Part shown: piece by piece, positions 1-9,804 of the stretch
How positions within the stretch are numbered: the stretch's first letter is position 1
Layout: every line of letters starts with the position of its first letter
DNA from: Podospora comata
Lineage: Eukaryota > Ascomycota > Sordariomycetes > Sordariales > Podosporaceae
DNA length: 64,000 nucleotides
Direction of reading: 5' to 3'
NCBI GenBank assembly: GCA_017354895.1
Contig: CP071498.1
Location: forward strand, 496,001-560,000
Made by a program: the position numbers and the translations under genes
Notes under the pieces: model-generated
What the model saw: only the letters and a program-made list of their open reading frames with translations
Told to the model about the DNA's origin: nothing
The model's database searches: none

Positions 1-684
1 GCGGGCATGGAGCGACATGGGCGCCTGAGCTGGCGCCGTGCCCACCAGTTGCGACCAATAGCCCTTTCCTGTTGTTGATTTGAGTGGGTTTCCCCGGCAA
101 CGTGTTAGCCGCGACCGGGGGCTATCCTTGCTTCCAGCTGCAGGAAGCACTGACCAGCTGCCTTCTAGCCGTTATCGATAACCCGTCAGAGGCTGTGACC
201 AAAGCTTGAACCCTGTTGTTTTGTTTCCCATTGTCGGTGATTTGCCGTCATGGTGCAGCAGCACTGTCTTGAATGAATTTCTGGGAGACCGTCTCCATCT
301 TTTAGTGCAGAGTTCGAATGGGGGGATCTCGAGTACCTGGCATCAGTTCAACAAACTACTGCAGCTACACTTCAGCATACATATAATATGCGTGTGTTCC
401 CGTTGCATCCCAAGCATGAGAGTGGGGTCGAAAATACGGTGTGTGTGCGACTCGATAACTCGAGCAACCCCTCCACAAGGCAGCATTGGGTCTCTGCCAA
501 CTTGGTTCTTCTAAATATTTCACGCGATAATTATTCTGTTGATGTCATACAAGCTCTATCCCTGACCGTTGTATCAAGGCTTCATCTCAAAATGAATCTA
601 TCTCAAGTCCTCCCCCAACCCCAAGATTACGCTAATTACAACATCATGAAGACTCTCCTCCTCCCACCAGTGCGTGTGCCCCTT
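1..684. other. intergenic, no gene seen
   Basis: This is the left edge of the window. Open frames here are short or run antisense to the secreted-protein gene that ends at 685. I see no splice-supported coding frame, RNA gene or repeat. It probably carries the 3' flank of that minus-strand gene. Confidence 0.5.
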
Positions 685-1256
685 TTATGGCCTGGTAGGC
701 GCAACAGCAGTGACGGTGAACTGCGAGCACCTCTGGAGGCCGATATCAATTTTGACGAAAGCCTTGCTATCATACCCGCTCAAGCAAACGGGCGCGCCAT
801 TGGCCTGAATCCGGCCGTTGCCAACATCGAATCTGACAAACAGCAGGTCGTTCCTCGAGCAGTCCTCGGCGCGGAAGGTAGTCTCGTTGAAGGCAACGCA
901 GGCTGTCTTGCCGACAAGGTCACCACGAAAGGGGGCAGCAAAGCCCCGCTGGACAATGAGGACGTCGGTCCCCAAGATCTTGCCGGGAGTGACTTGTCTG
1001 TCGGCGTGTGTCCAGGCGCAGGCGGCTTGGACGATCTCGCCCTGTTGCATAGACTTGTCAGTGTGCTGGTTTTCAAAGTAGGTTCATGGGAAGAGCATAC
1101 GCTGTTGGTGAAGGTCAAGCACTCATTGTTGGGGATGCCGCCAATCTGCTTGAAGACAAGAGTATTGGGGCCCTTGACGGGTCCTGGAGGGACGAGGATC
1201 TGAGCCGTGGAGGTGGCAAGAGCGCTCAGAAGAGCAAGACTGGTGGTGAACTTCAT
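685..1256 (-). CDS. small secreted cysteine-containing protein, hypothetical
   Basis: Two exons, complement(685..1041, 1101..1256), give 170 residues. The 59-nt intron (1042-1100) starts GTATGC, contains CTGAC and ends CAACAG; splicing is phase 0 and joins the signal-peptide frame to a second frame that is open to TAA. I chose the Met at 1256 because it starts a classical signal peptide (MKFTTSLALLSALATSTA, cleavage about residue 18); the upstream in-frame Met would add a polar leader. The mature part has six cysteines, no membrane segment and no GPI-like tail. I recognise no family. Small size, secretion and an even cysteine number fit a secreted structural or effector-like protein, but that is inference. 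The second exon is well conserved in character (hydrophobic strands, NETT glycosylation site). Confidence 0.75.
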
Positions 1257-2140
1257 GATGACTGGTAGAGGGTAGGTGATTGCAAGACTGAGAAGATGAT
1301 GCTGCTGCTGAGACCAAGAATTAATCAATCCAAAACGACAATCCGTCTGCTTTATACATCTTCCAAAACGATAAGAAGCATGATGGTATCATAGGTTCGC
1401 ATAAAACTCAAGACAAAAATAGCATCCTTTACGTCGTAACAGCCGCTCGTCGATGATATCGGGAACTACAACCTAAGAGGCGTGGACTACAACCACAGCA
1501 TGTGGGCTTCAGTCGAAAAAAGGACTGAGAAGAGACTGTTGAGCCCAACGGGGCTACATCTTCGTCTAAAATGCTACGAGTGCGACTTTAAAGTCTGGTA
1601 CCAGGATGCCAAGCCATGCGCTCAGGGTTCATCAAATTATTTTACCCGGTAGAAGTCATCTCCAACATGACTTCGCGCCGCGGCATCAGTTGGACTATGA
1701 TACCACGAGATGCAGGCACCGCTACTAGGCAGGTAGGTATTCTGGTGGCGAGGGTCAAAGCATACCTGCTTGGGTGCTTGGTATCTACACTATCATCACC
1801 ATCTGTCATGCGCAGGCCTCTTCGAGGACGAGAGGGATGTCTTGCTGGGTGCAACCCCTGAACGCCATGCAGCCACGCAGCTTCCCACGTTATCATGTTT
1901 CTCTGATGAATATGCTCACTGAGCTCGGGAAAGCTTCCCCTTTTTGCAACATGGCCGGCCTCCTGCTCTTTTCGACGCTGCCGGTCTTCCGTTGCCCCCA
2001 ATGCAGAAGAATCATCCCATACAAGCTGTACCCCTGAGTCCTAACGTGTGAACTTCACCATCCAATAATGGCCGCAACACTCATCCCATGTTGGTGTAAG
2101 TATGTACTCGCTATATCATCCCATCTCATACACCTCCCCC
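1257..2140. other. intergenic, promoter of the secreted-protein gene
   Basis: About 0.9 kb between the start of the secreted-protein gene and the stop of the YggS-like gene, both on the minus strand. A 119-codon minus-strand open frame at 1642-2001 exists but has no recognisable domain. I see no repeat or RNA gene. Confidence 0.5.
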
Positions 2141-3005
2141 CTAAGCAACAACAACAGCCTCACTCTTCGGCCCCCTCACCCCAAAAATCGTACTCCCCAC
2201 CCTCACCTCATCACTCCCCATCGCAATCGCCCCCTCAAAGTCCTCACTCATCCCCATACTCAACTCCAGCAGTCTCTTTTCCCCCAACCCAAGCTCCTTC
2301 CTCACCAAATCCCTCTGCTCCCTCAACACCTGAAAATCCTCATTTTCATTCTCCGGTGTCGTCTCCCTACTCCGTGCAATTGCCCCAATAGTCATCAACC
2401 CCAACAACTCCAAATTAGGGCACTCATTCTCGATCTTCTTGCACAGCTCCACTGTCTCCTGCCCTGGTGCACATCCCGACTTGGACTCTTCCCCCGAAGT
2501 GTTGACCTGCACATGAACTTTGATCTTGCCGAAAATATCCGGGTTGGTCGCTGCAGCAATTTGATCACCGCGGTACTTGTCAAGGAGCTCAGCCTTTTTG
2601 AGGGTGTCGATGCTGGAGACGCAAAAGAGGTTGGGGATTTTGGCGAGGTTTTTGGTGTGTTTTGATTGAAGACCGCCGATGAAGTGCCATTGAATCGTCC
2701 TGGGGAGGAGCTCGGCTTTTTGGGTCAGTTCTTGCGAGTAGTTCTCCCCAAAGTGGAGGTGTTTGGTCTCAGGGGCTTCATGGAGGGCGAGGATGTCGTT
2801 TGCGGGTTTGAGTTTGGAGACTGCTACGAGTCGTACCTGGGGGTTGGTGTTAGATATTTGTAATGTGAGATTTGAAGGTGAAAAGACAAAGACTCACAGG
2901 ACGCCCCTTGGCAACGGCGGCGATTTTATCTTTGACGCCCTGTAATTGCGAGATGAGGGCGCTGGCTCTGGCTGGGTCTACTTTCATTTCGGCAGTCTCG
3001 CTCAT
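2141..3005 (-). CDS. YggS/PROSC-family pyridoxal phosphate homeostasis protein
   Basis: Two exons, complement(2141..2836, 2898..3005), 267 residues. The intron 2837-2897 (61 nt) runs GTGAGT to CCCCCAG and is phase 0. The family (E. coli YggS, yeast YBL036C, human PLPBP) binds pyridoxal 5'-phosphate as a single-domain alanine-racemase-type barrel and buffers cytosolic PLP; no enzymatic reaction is established. Family signatures are all present: VAVSKLKP with the Schiff-base lysine at about residue 44, HFGENYSQEL, WHFIGGLQ, VNTSGEESKSG, LGLMTIG and the C-terminal LSMGMSEDFEGAI / VRVGSTIFG. Length matches the fungal family. The start MSETAEM was chosen because it gives the usual short N-terminus; the upstream Met at 3098 is in probable 5' UTR. 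Confidence 0.95.
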
Positions 3006-4508
3006 TATGCGATTGGTATTTTGGTTGGCTATACAAATAATCGAATATGGGATTGGTTTGTGAGATCTTGGGTGAAGTGAACGCCTTTCAGATGTCATTC
3101 ATGGGATGGGTTAGGTGAGGGGCATTTCGCTGGAGTTCCATAGATGACTTGCTTTATCTTGCTCTAACAGAGTCAGGCTTTTTCTCGGCGATTTGAACTT
3201 TATCTTGTTAAAATGCGATAGGCTAAAACTGCGGAGAATCTCCACCAACAGAAGACCCGCTCTCAACAACACATCTCAAGATGGTCTATAAGCGTACATT
3301 ATCCTGAGCCATGCTCAAAAAATAGTCAAGATATGTTAAACATGATCAATAGGTGTTTAAAAGTAAATAGATTTGTTGCAAGGGACAGCTGAAAGGCCCA
3401 TGTTCTATTTAAAAGATGTAAGTTGAGAGTTATATTTGCTGACTTCACCAGATCTTTTATCCAGAACATATTCATCTACATCATAAAAACAGTTCTCAAC
3501 CGCCGTAACAGACGCTAATACTCCGTCTCTCCCACCTTGTTTCCACTTCCACTTGTTGAAACACTTCCCCTTCGCTGCGGAAATACCTCTAAAAATCCAT
3601 CTTCTCCACCATCATATCCCGAACACACCTTATCCTCCCACGCAAATCGAACGTGCATTCAACAGGTGAGAAAGGTGTCTCCTATGATGAGTATGGCTTT
3701 GTTCTGTGACTCACACAGGGAGGGTGTCTTTACTTGAGGGTAATGCTTACAGCACGTGAAACATCGAAGACGCCTGGTAGGATATAATATACTTTCCACA
3801 ACGAGACCGCCGGACGCCAGCCCTGTAACCTTTACCATGATCTATTGCTCATTTTCAACCTTATCGTATGGGACTGGGCGGCCATTACTCTTGCCGGTGA
3901 CTCTTACCGATAATTGACAGAGTGCCACACTGATATTTATCAGGAATAGTGCATGGATGGTATGTTGGTGATGTCGAGTTTGCGATGTTGGAGCTTAGGG
4001 CGCAGGCCCGGCTCGTCGTGAGGAGGAATGTTGACGGCCGGTGGTTTACTGGTCACTTTTTCGCAATAAACTTGGATTTGTTGAATTCAGATACTCAGTT
4101 CAGCGAATTTGGTTGTCAAAAAATGGGAGCATGCTTAAGGTCGTTTGTGGATTCACCTACCTGCGTTGGGAGCCCATTGTACTTGCCTTATGGGTTTGGA
4201 GCTCTTGCCTCGGCCAAGTGAATAAACTCGCGATGGCAATGTCGACCTACTTGGATCAAATTCTCTGTTCTCACGCATCCATACAAGACCCAGTCTTTGT
4301 ACTCGATTTCTTTTCACTCACCCCCACTCTCCCTTTCACCACCCCCCAACACTCTCACACGACTTCCACACTCCCACACTCCCACACTCACTCACTCACT
4401 CACTCCCACAACGTAACACTGACCAGTCTACAATTCTCTGCAGAAGGCCGACAACCAAGGATTTCAGGACCAATATCGACAATTGCGACTCCAAGCTGGG
4501 TATCGACA
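3006..4508. other. intergenic, divergent promoter region
   Basis: About 1.5 kb between the YggS-like gene (-) and the AT-hook gene (+). The part near 3290-3500 is relatively AT-rich. A CACT/CCCACA microsatellite-like tract lies at about 4355-4410, and a pyrimidine-rich leader precedes the AT-hook start. Short open frames here look random. Confidence 0.5.
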
Positions 4509-6283
4509 ATGGTAAGTATCCTCACACTCCTGAGGAGTAACACAATAATTCATACCTTTCACAGGCACGCACCCTTAGTCGCGCTAGTACCGCGACCGCC
4601 AGCAATGAGGACGTGGGACAACCTACTCCGCGACCTCGTGGCCGTCCCAAAAAGGTCATAGCTGTGGGTGAAAATCACACTGCAGCTACCTTTACACCCG
4701 TGTAACACCTCGCGGCCGTGGCAGGCCCAAAAAGAAAATCGACCCTGTTGATCTTGAGGAAGAAGCTCCTGAGTCTGAACAAGAACTTGCCGAACCCCAG
4801 GAACCTGTTCCCACGCCTCGTTCCCGTAACCGCCCGAAGGAGAGGGTACACCATTGGTCCAAGCAAGCCCGAGAAGCTGCCAAATTGCAGCAAGAGGCTC
4901 AGCTTGACAACGACGATGAGCCCGAGGAAACCACGCCGTTCAAGCAACCGGCAACAGCTCCCCGGCCACGTGGTCGTCCCAAGCAGCCAGTGCCAGAGGC
5001 TTCTCCTGAGGAAGTTGCGAGTGGCAAGTCCCAGAAGGTCCCAGTCACGGCAGCCACGATAACTACGGCCAAAGATGAATTGCGCGCCGAGCTTCTTGAT
5101 CTCTCCACTGGACTCCCTGATGGAAAGCCATATAGCATCACTAGTCGCGATCGCGGCCGTCCCAAGAAGACCCAGACCGTGGAGACAGAAGAGGTTGACT
5201 CGAACGAGCAGTTGACGAAGTCGAGCATATGCCTATCAAGCGTGGCCGAGGGCGTCCCAGAAAATCCGACACCCCCGTCAAGAGTGCCCAGGGCACAGTC
5301 AGCCGTTTGCAACATTTCAAACACTCTGAGACTGACACTAGCTCTACCCTTACGGCTATTGCTACTGAAGGTGTCAAGAAAAGGGGCCGTGGGCGCCCCA
5401 AGAAGAATAGTTCTGGGTTTCTGGGGGCTGTTGAGGTGGCCACGAACACTCAGGCTAAGGGAAGTGAAGCCGGTGATGATGCCATCGACAGCCAAAAGAA
5501 TGCTAAAGAGGATGCCAAAATTCCTTCGGCTAAATTCATTGAGCAAGATGAGAATGATTCGGACCAAGACGAGGATTACGAACCTTCCCCTTCTCCGTAC
5601 CACTCTTCATCGCCTCTCCATCCCGCGCTCCGCCCCAGCTACCTTCAATGCATACCGTTTTCAGGAAAAGAGGTATCAGCCAAATCAACGGGACCGTCGA
5701 GAAAAACCCCAAAAAGCGGCTTGCGCACTTTACCGTTGCCAGAAAGACCCAGCACGCGGTCCCCGGCTTCGTCAGCTAACGAGCGGTCCCCGGCTTCATC
5801 ACCCAAAGGGTTTGTGCCTAGTTCCCCTTTACGACAACCACCAGTAATCCACTCCTCTCTTCTCTGATAGGCGAGTACAGTGTCAACTACGTTGTCGTGG
5901 GGGTTAAGATTCACCCAGGCAGCCTGACCATCAAGCTTGCCACCGACGGCGGGGAAGACATGCTCGCTGGCTCTCTTGAGCTGAACCGGTGGAGCGGTGT
6001 GATGAGATTTGCCCTGACGGAGAAGAAGATCCGGCAGTACGTCCTTAAGGAGGAGCGGATTGAGCGGGAGGGTCTTGTTCTCTCTGATATCATGCACCTG
6101 GAGGATGGCGAAGATGACGAGAATGAGATTTCTCTTTCCAGGGGCAAGGAGGTTGCCAGTACTGGTGACGATGACGACGACGACGACGACGAGGCTGCAC
6201 TCACTTACAAGCGCAAGGCGTCCTTTGTGGATGCCGCTTCCAAGCATCGCAAGGTTTCATCGCAGTCAAGTTCCTCTGCTTGA
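4509..6283 (+). pseudogene. AT-hook DNA-binding protein gene with two frame breaks
   Basis: The start ATG (4509-4511) sits directly before an intron (4512-4564, GTAAGT..TTTCACAG); exon 2 opens ARTLSRAST. Coding sense moves from the first frame (4565-4705, ends TAA) to a second (open 4672-5847) and then a third (open 5199-5867). A plausible 71-nt intron (5810-5880, GTTTGT, CTGAT, GTACAG) then leads to the last exon (5881-6283). Six AT-hooks span these frames (RPRGRPKK, RGRGRPKKK, RPRGRPKQ, RDRGRPKK, RGRGRPRK, RGRGRPKK), plus a weak one, TPRSRNRPKE. AT-hooks bind the minor groove of AT-rich DNA, so a nuclear chromatin role is expected. The C-terminus is acidic (run of eight Asp). No intron of normal size and phase explains the changes at 4672-4702 and 5199-5231, so the gene is either decayed or carries assembly indels. 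The C-terminal 130 residues match no family I know. Confidence 0.7.
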
Positions 6284-7494
6284 GGTTCACATTCTTTATT
6301 TTGCCTGTCGGATCAAGAATATTTTCTCCAATGTGGTGGAACACAAGGCCCAGGTGGGAGCTGTTCAGTTTTATACGACGAAGGCTGGGGTGATGGCGTT
6401 TGAGGATGCGATGATTTATGTCCCTGATGGTGAGCCGTGTGAGCTTAGTGGGGAGACGAGGAAGGATAAGGGGCCCGAGTGGCCTTCTCAGGATTGGTTG
6501 TGGGGGATTTTGCTGAGCCGCACTCGGAGTGAGTGGCAGGGCTGGAGGGGTGGTCTACGAGGATATCGCGATGTTTTTTTTTAGCTTTTTGCCTTCGGGG
6601 GGGCATAATTCGGCAATGAATATGGGTGAGGTATCATGGCATCTTGTTCGGCGTTGGGTTTGGTTCGACTGGTTCTGCGGTTTTTCATCGAGAAGAGGGA
6701 CCTATTTGCTTCGGACCGGGTGTTTTGCTGAAGAGGCGGTACTGAGGCAAATTACTAGCGGACATCGACCTTGCGTTTGGGAAATGGTCTTCAAGGCGAA
6801 TCTTTGCTTTCTAATATTAGATTTGGGACAAGGACATGTGTTTGAGATGCAGGGTCATAACTGAGGATGACACCGGGGGTTCGGAGAAGAGCGAGACTAG
6901 TCTGAAGTATTGACTTCCAATTTTTAGTGTACTTATATTGCTGAGAAGAGCATTGTTGTTCATAAAACTTTCGTTTTCTTCTACTGAGCAGTGACATGGC
7001 TGGTAGGTCTCTGATAATATGGAAAGTGTGGCACCCACGTCCTTTCAGTGGTCATATTAGGAACATTATAGTTGAAAACTATCTACAGTATCTCTACCAG
7101 GTACCAGGCCCCATCGTCTCCTCTCATCTGACAATGCAAACTACACAAGCTACCCTTTTCACCAAACCTCCCCCCTACAGTAAGACCACAATGATTGTTG
7201 TATCTGTCTGTCCCAGTAGTACTTTATCTCTTTCTCTCCCTTACTCTCGAGGTAATTACATTACCGTTTATTTCTCTTTCACACTCTCTCTAAAAAAAAC
7301 TCCTCCCATTTTCTCACATGATGCAAAAACCCAACACCTAAAAACCCAACCCAACCGAACAACCAGCCCACCCTAACCGGGGCCCATCGATCCATCAATA
7401 CACAAATAAAACCAACCAAACAACAACAACCCAATTCGATTTCCACCAATGTCAATCCATCCATCCCAAACAATCCCAACCAACCTAGGCACCT
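6284..7494. other. intergenic, convergent 3' flanks
   Basis: About 1.2 kb between the AT-hook gene (+) and the Mo25-like gene (-), which converge. An open frame continues past the AT-hook stop in another phase to about 6584 but has no splice support. 7100-7450 is rich in C/A and T tracts and low in coding character. Confidence 0.5.
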
Positions 7495-7638
7495 TTAAAC
7501 CCGCCTCTGCTGCTGCTGCTGCTGGCGCCTCTCCTGTTGCTCACACTGCTGCTGCAGACACCTCCCCCGCTGCTCCTGATACTCCCGATACTGCTGCTGA
7601 TAGTGCTGCCGCCCCTCCTCACCACCACCACCTCGGCC
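7495..7638 (-). other. in-frame Q/R-rich extension after the Mo25 stop codon
   Basis: Directly after the TAG of the Mo25-like gene (7639-7641) the same frame stays open for 47 codons to TAA at 7495-7497. It reads four glycines, then a Gln/Arg/Glu/Tyr-rich stretch (QHYQQQYREYQEQRG) with six CAG codons near its end. A single C-to-T change (CAG to TAG) would account for the stop. Seen directly: frame and composition. Inferred: that it is, or recently was, the C-terminal tail of the protein, reached by read-through or lost by a nonsense mutation. No splice site of usable phase bypasses the stop. Confidence 0.45.
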
Positions 7639-8930
7639 CTACCGATGTTGCGGCTGAACAGGCTGACTCGGCATGTTCCTAATCTGCTTGATCAAAAACT
7701 CCCTCTCGTCAATAAACTGCTCATCGTCCGTCCTGTCCTCTAGAAAATGACTCAAAAAGTGCAGCAACTTCTCCCTGTTCATCAGCAATATCTTCTGCAC
7801 CGGCACGCTCTTGTGCGGGTTCGCCACAAAGACTTTGAAAACGTGGAACCCCTCATACTGCACCATTTTCCGGTCGTCTCTGAGCAAGTTCATGCAGATC
7901 TTCAGGTGCTCCCCCCTGTCGACGTAGGCGGTCATGACGTTGTAGTTTGATCGGTCGAGCAATATCTCGCCGAGCAGTTTGATCGACTGCCGCTTGGTGA
8001 CGTAGCTGTTGGATTGAACCAGGACCGAGTTGTACCGAGAGAAGAAGAGGTCAAAGTTGACGGCGAGGTATTTTGGGACGAGTTCTTTGTGTTTCGTGAG
8101 GAGTTCCTTTATGGTAGGGGGGATTAGTAAAGGGAGACAGAAAATAAAGGGGTAAAAGGGGACACACTCTAAACGTGGTAAAAGCATCCGCCGCCACCTC
8201 AAAAGAGCTCTTATCTATCCACTCAAAAAACTTCCAGAAAACCCCGTTGCCAGTTTGTGGCCTTTCGGGGTTGATAGCGCCCAAGCCCCTCGAGCTGGAC
8301 CCCATCTCGTCGCCGTCGTCGTACAGTATCACCGCAGCGGCGGCCTCATTCTTGAGAACCTCGCGCAGTATTGTCCCAGCCGGCGTAGCGCTCTCCTTGT
8401 GATCGTACGACTTGCATAGCTCGACCAGTACTTGCGGTCTCTTTTCTACCACCCAGGCCAGGGCCAAGGGTTCGGGTTTCTGAACGCCGGCGGGGGTGCG
8501 GAACCGGAAGATGTAGGAGAAGATGACTTGGGTGTCTTTTCGAGATTCGAAGGGGAGACGGTGGAGGTTGGCGGCGAGGAGGTAGAGGACATCTTCTTCG
8601 ATCATACCGGTGATCAATTGGTAGATTTGTTCAGGGGAGGGTTCGGCTTCTGGGGACATTAGATGTTAGTTTATGTGTGCGGGGAAGCGTTGAGAAGAGC
8701 AAAACATACCGGGAGTGCCTTGGAGAGCCATTTTGATTTGCGATAGAACCTTTGCTAGCTCATCTGCCTGTGTTGGGCTGGTTAGATCTTGTTGGGCGCA
8801 TTGTAGAATCATCAGTGTTTACCTTTGGCCCTCCTTGCGGTCCCTCCAACTTGGAGATATGCTCCCTCGCCTGCTTGGGCAGGTCGGTCGCATTGGTCCT
8901 TGTGCGCGTCCGCCCAAAAAGAAAAGACAT
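7639..8930 (-). CDS. hymA: Mo25/HymA-family scaffold protein
   Basis: Four exons, complement(7639..8106, 8168..8649, 8710..8767, 8823..8930), 371 residues; introns of 55, 60 and 61 nt with GTAAAC, GTATGT and GTGTGT donors, and the exons sum to whole codons. Mo25 proteins are armadillo-like helical-repeat scaffolds that activate STE20/GCK-type kinases; yeast Hym1 and Aspergillus HymA act in the RAM/morphogenesis pathway, affecting polarity, septation and conidiophore development. Supporting text: N-terminal MSFLFGRTRTR, then helical repeats with WKFFEWIDKSSFEVAADAF, ELLTKHKELVPKYLAVNFD, SNYVTKRQS-type segment (SNSYVTKRQSIKLLGEILLD), and YVDRGEHLKICMNLLRD, all diagnostic of Mo25. Length is close to Hym1 (399) and HymA. 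The frame continues after the stop as a Gln-rich tail (7495-7638). The gene is divergent from isoleucyl-tRNA synthetase. Confidence 0.95.
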
Positions 8931-9804
8931 GTTGCTGGAATCCGCCGGCGCAGCGAAGCGCAAGTTCGACAATCAGAATCGGGTACAGGGTCGTCCTAGG
9001 AGTCGGAGACAAGTCGAGAATGATGTATGTATGTACAGTCTCGGAGACGGGAAGCAAGCCTTGGCGGGCACCTTGGGGGCCCAGGTGGTTGATCTTATCG
9101 ACAAGCGGTATCGGATCCCCGGTTTAGCCACAGAAGAGTTGTACAAATGCCCGCTCACGCAGAGTGCATTTTGCTCTTCAGAATGAAGTCTGGCAAAGCC
9201 CAATCTGGCCTCAAACACAAAAGGTCAGCTGGAAAAGGGGCAATTGTTGTGATGGCAACTCAATCCGTCACAGGCCCAGGATGTTGTTGTTCCTGCCGCT
9301 GCAACGGGCACCGACAGGGAGGGGAGAGCAGTGACAGGGTCAGCACGGGCGCTAAGATGGATGGATCACAGGCCTATCATAACCGTGGTCGGTGTTAGGG
9401 GGCTACTTACTGGATGGTGGATGTGAGGCTGAGATGTGCTGTGATCTTGGCGTGTCGCAGAGTTGTGCTCTAACAGTCGATTGGGTTGATTTTTGCGGGG
9501 CGCTGCAAGGCTGCTGCCAGACCCCGCAGTCAACCCCTCCAAAAGTTGTTCTGGGGCAGAAGGCCAGCGCAATCGTCTTTGAATTTCGAGTCACACTTTA
9601 ACTTCGAAATTTATTGCCCTCCAAGCAGTTACCGGTACGTCTGCACCGCCTGTATCCCAAGTGAGTCAGGCCCGCTTTTCACTTATGCCTATAGCCTTTT
9701 CTCTCTTCCTTTTCTGTTTTTCGTATTGCCAGCAGGATCACAGGACTGACCTTTAACACCTCCCTCGTTACTAGGGCGATTTCTGCGAGCGCATTGGTTT
9801 CAAG
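8931..9804. other. divergent promoter, hymA / isoleucyl-tRNA synthetase
   Basis: 874 bp between the two start codons. It must hold both promoters. A TGAGTCA heptamer lies at 9662-9668 but coincides with a possible splice donor. A candidate leader intron of the synthetase runs 9661-9774 (GTGAGT, CTGAC, TACTAG). Open frames in this stretch are short and overlap on both strands, so I call none. Confidence 0.5.
9662..9668. promoter_or_regulatory. TGAGTCA, possible CPC1/Gcn4-type site
   Basis: A perfect TGASTCA heptamer sits 137 bp before the isoleucyl-tRNA synthetase ATG. Such sites bind the bZIP regulator of general amino-acid control (Gcn4, CPC1), and aminoacyl-tRNA synthetase genes are known targets in fungi. 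However, the preceding G makes GTGAGT, a good splice donor for a leader intron, so the match may be incidental. Confidence 0.3.

Noticed and set aside
388-1203. 271-codon plus-strand open frame
   Set aside because: It lies antisense to the secreted-protein gene, which has a signal peptide, a canonical intron and matching phase; the plus frame has no domain.
1642-2001. 119-codon minus-strand open frame as a small gene
   Set aside because: No domain, no signal peptide and no splice context; composition like random GC-rich sequence.
5196-5231. Intron explaining the second frame change in the AT-hook gene
   Set aside because: The only phase-compatible pair uses a GTCGCG donor and would remove a complete AT-hook; not credible without transcript evidence.
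6284-6584. Open frame after the AT-hook stop as a further exon
   Set aside because: It reads like protein for about 60 codons, but no intron of correct phase links it to the AT-hook gene and it lacks its own start.
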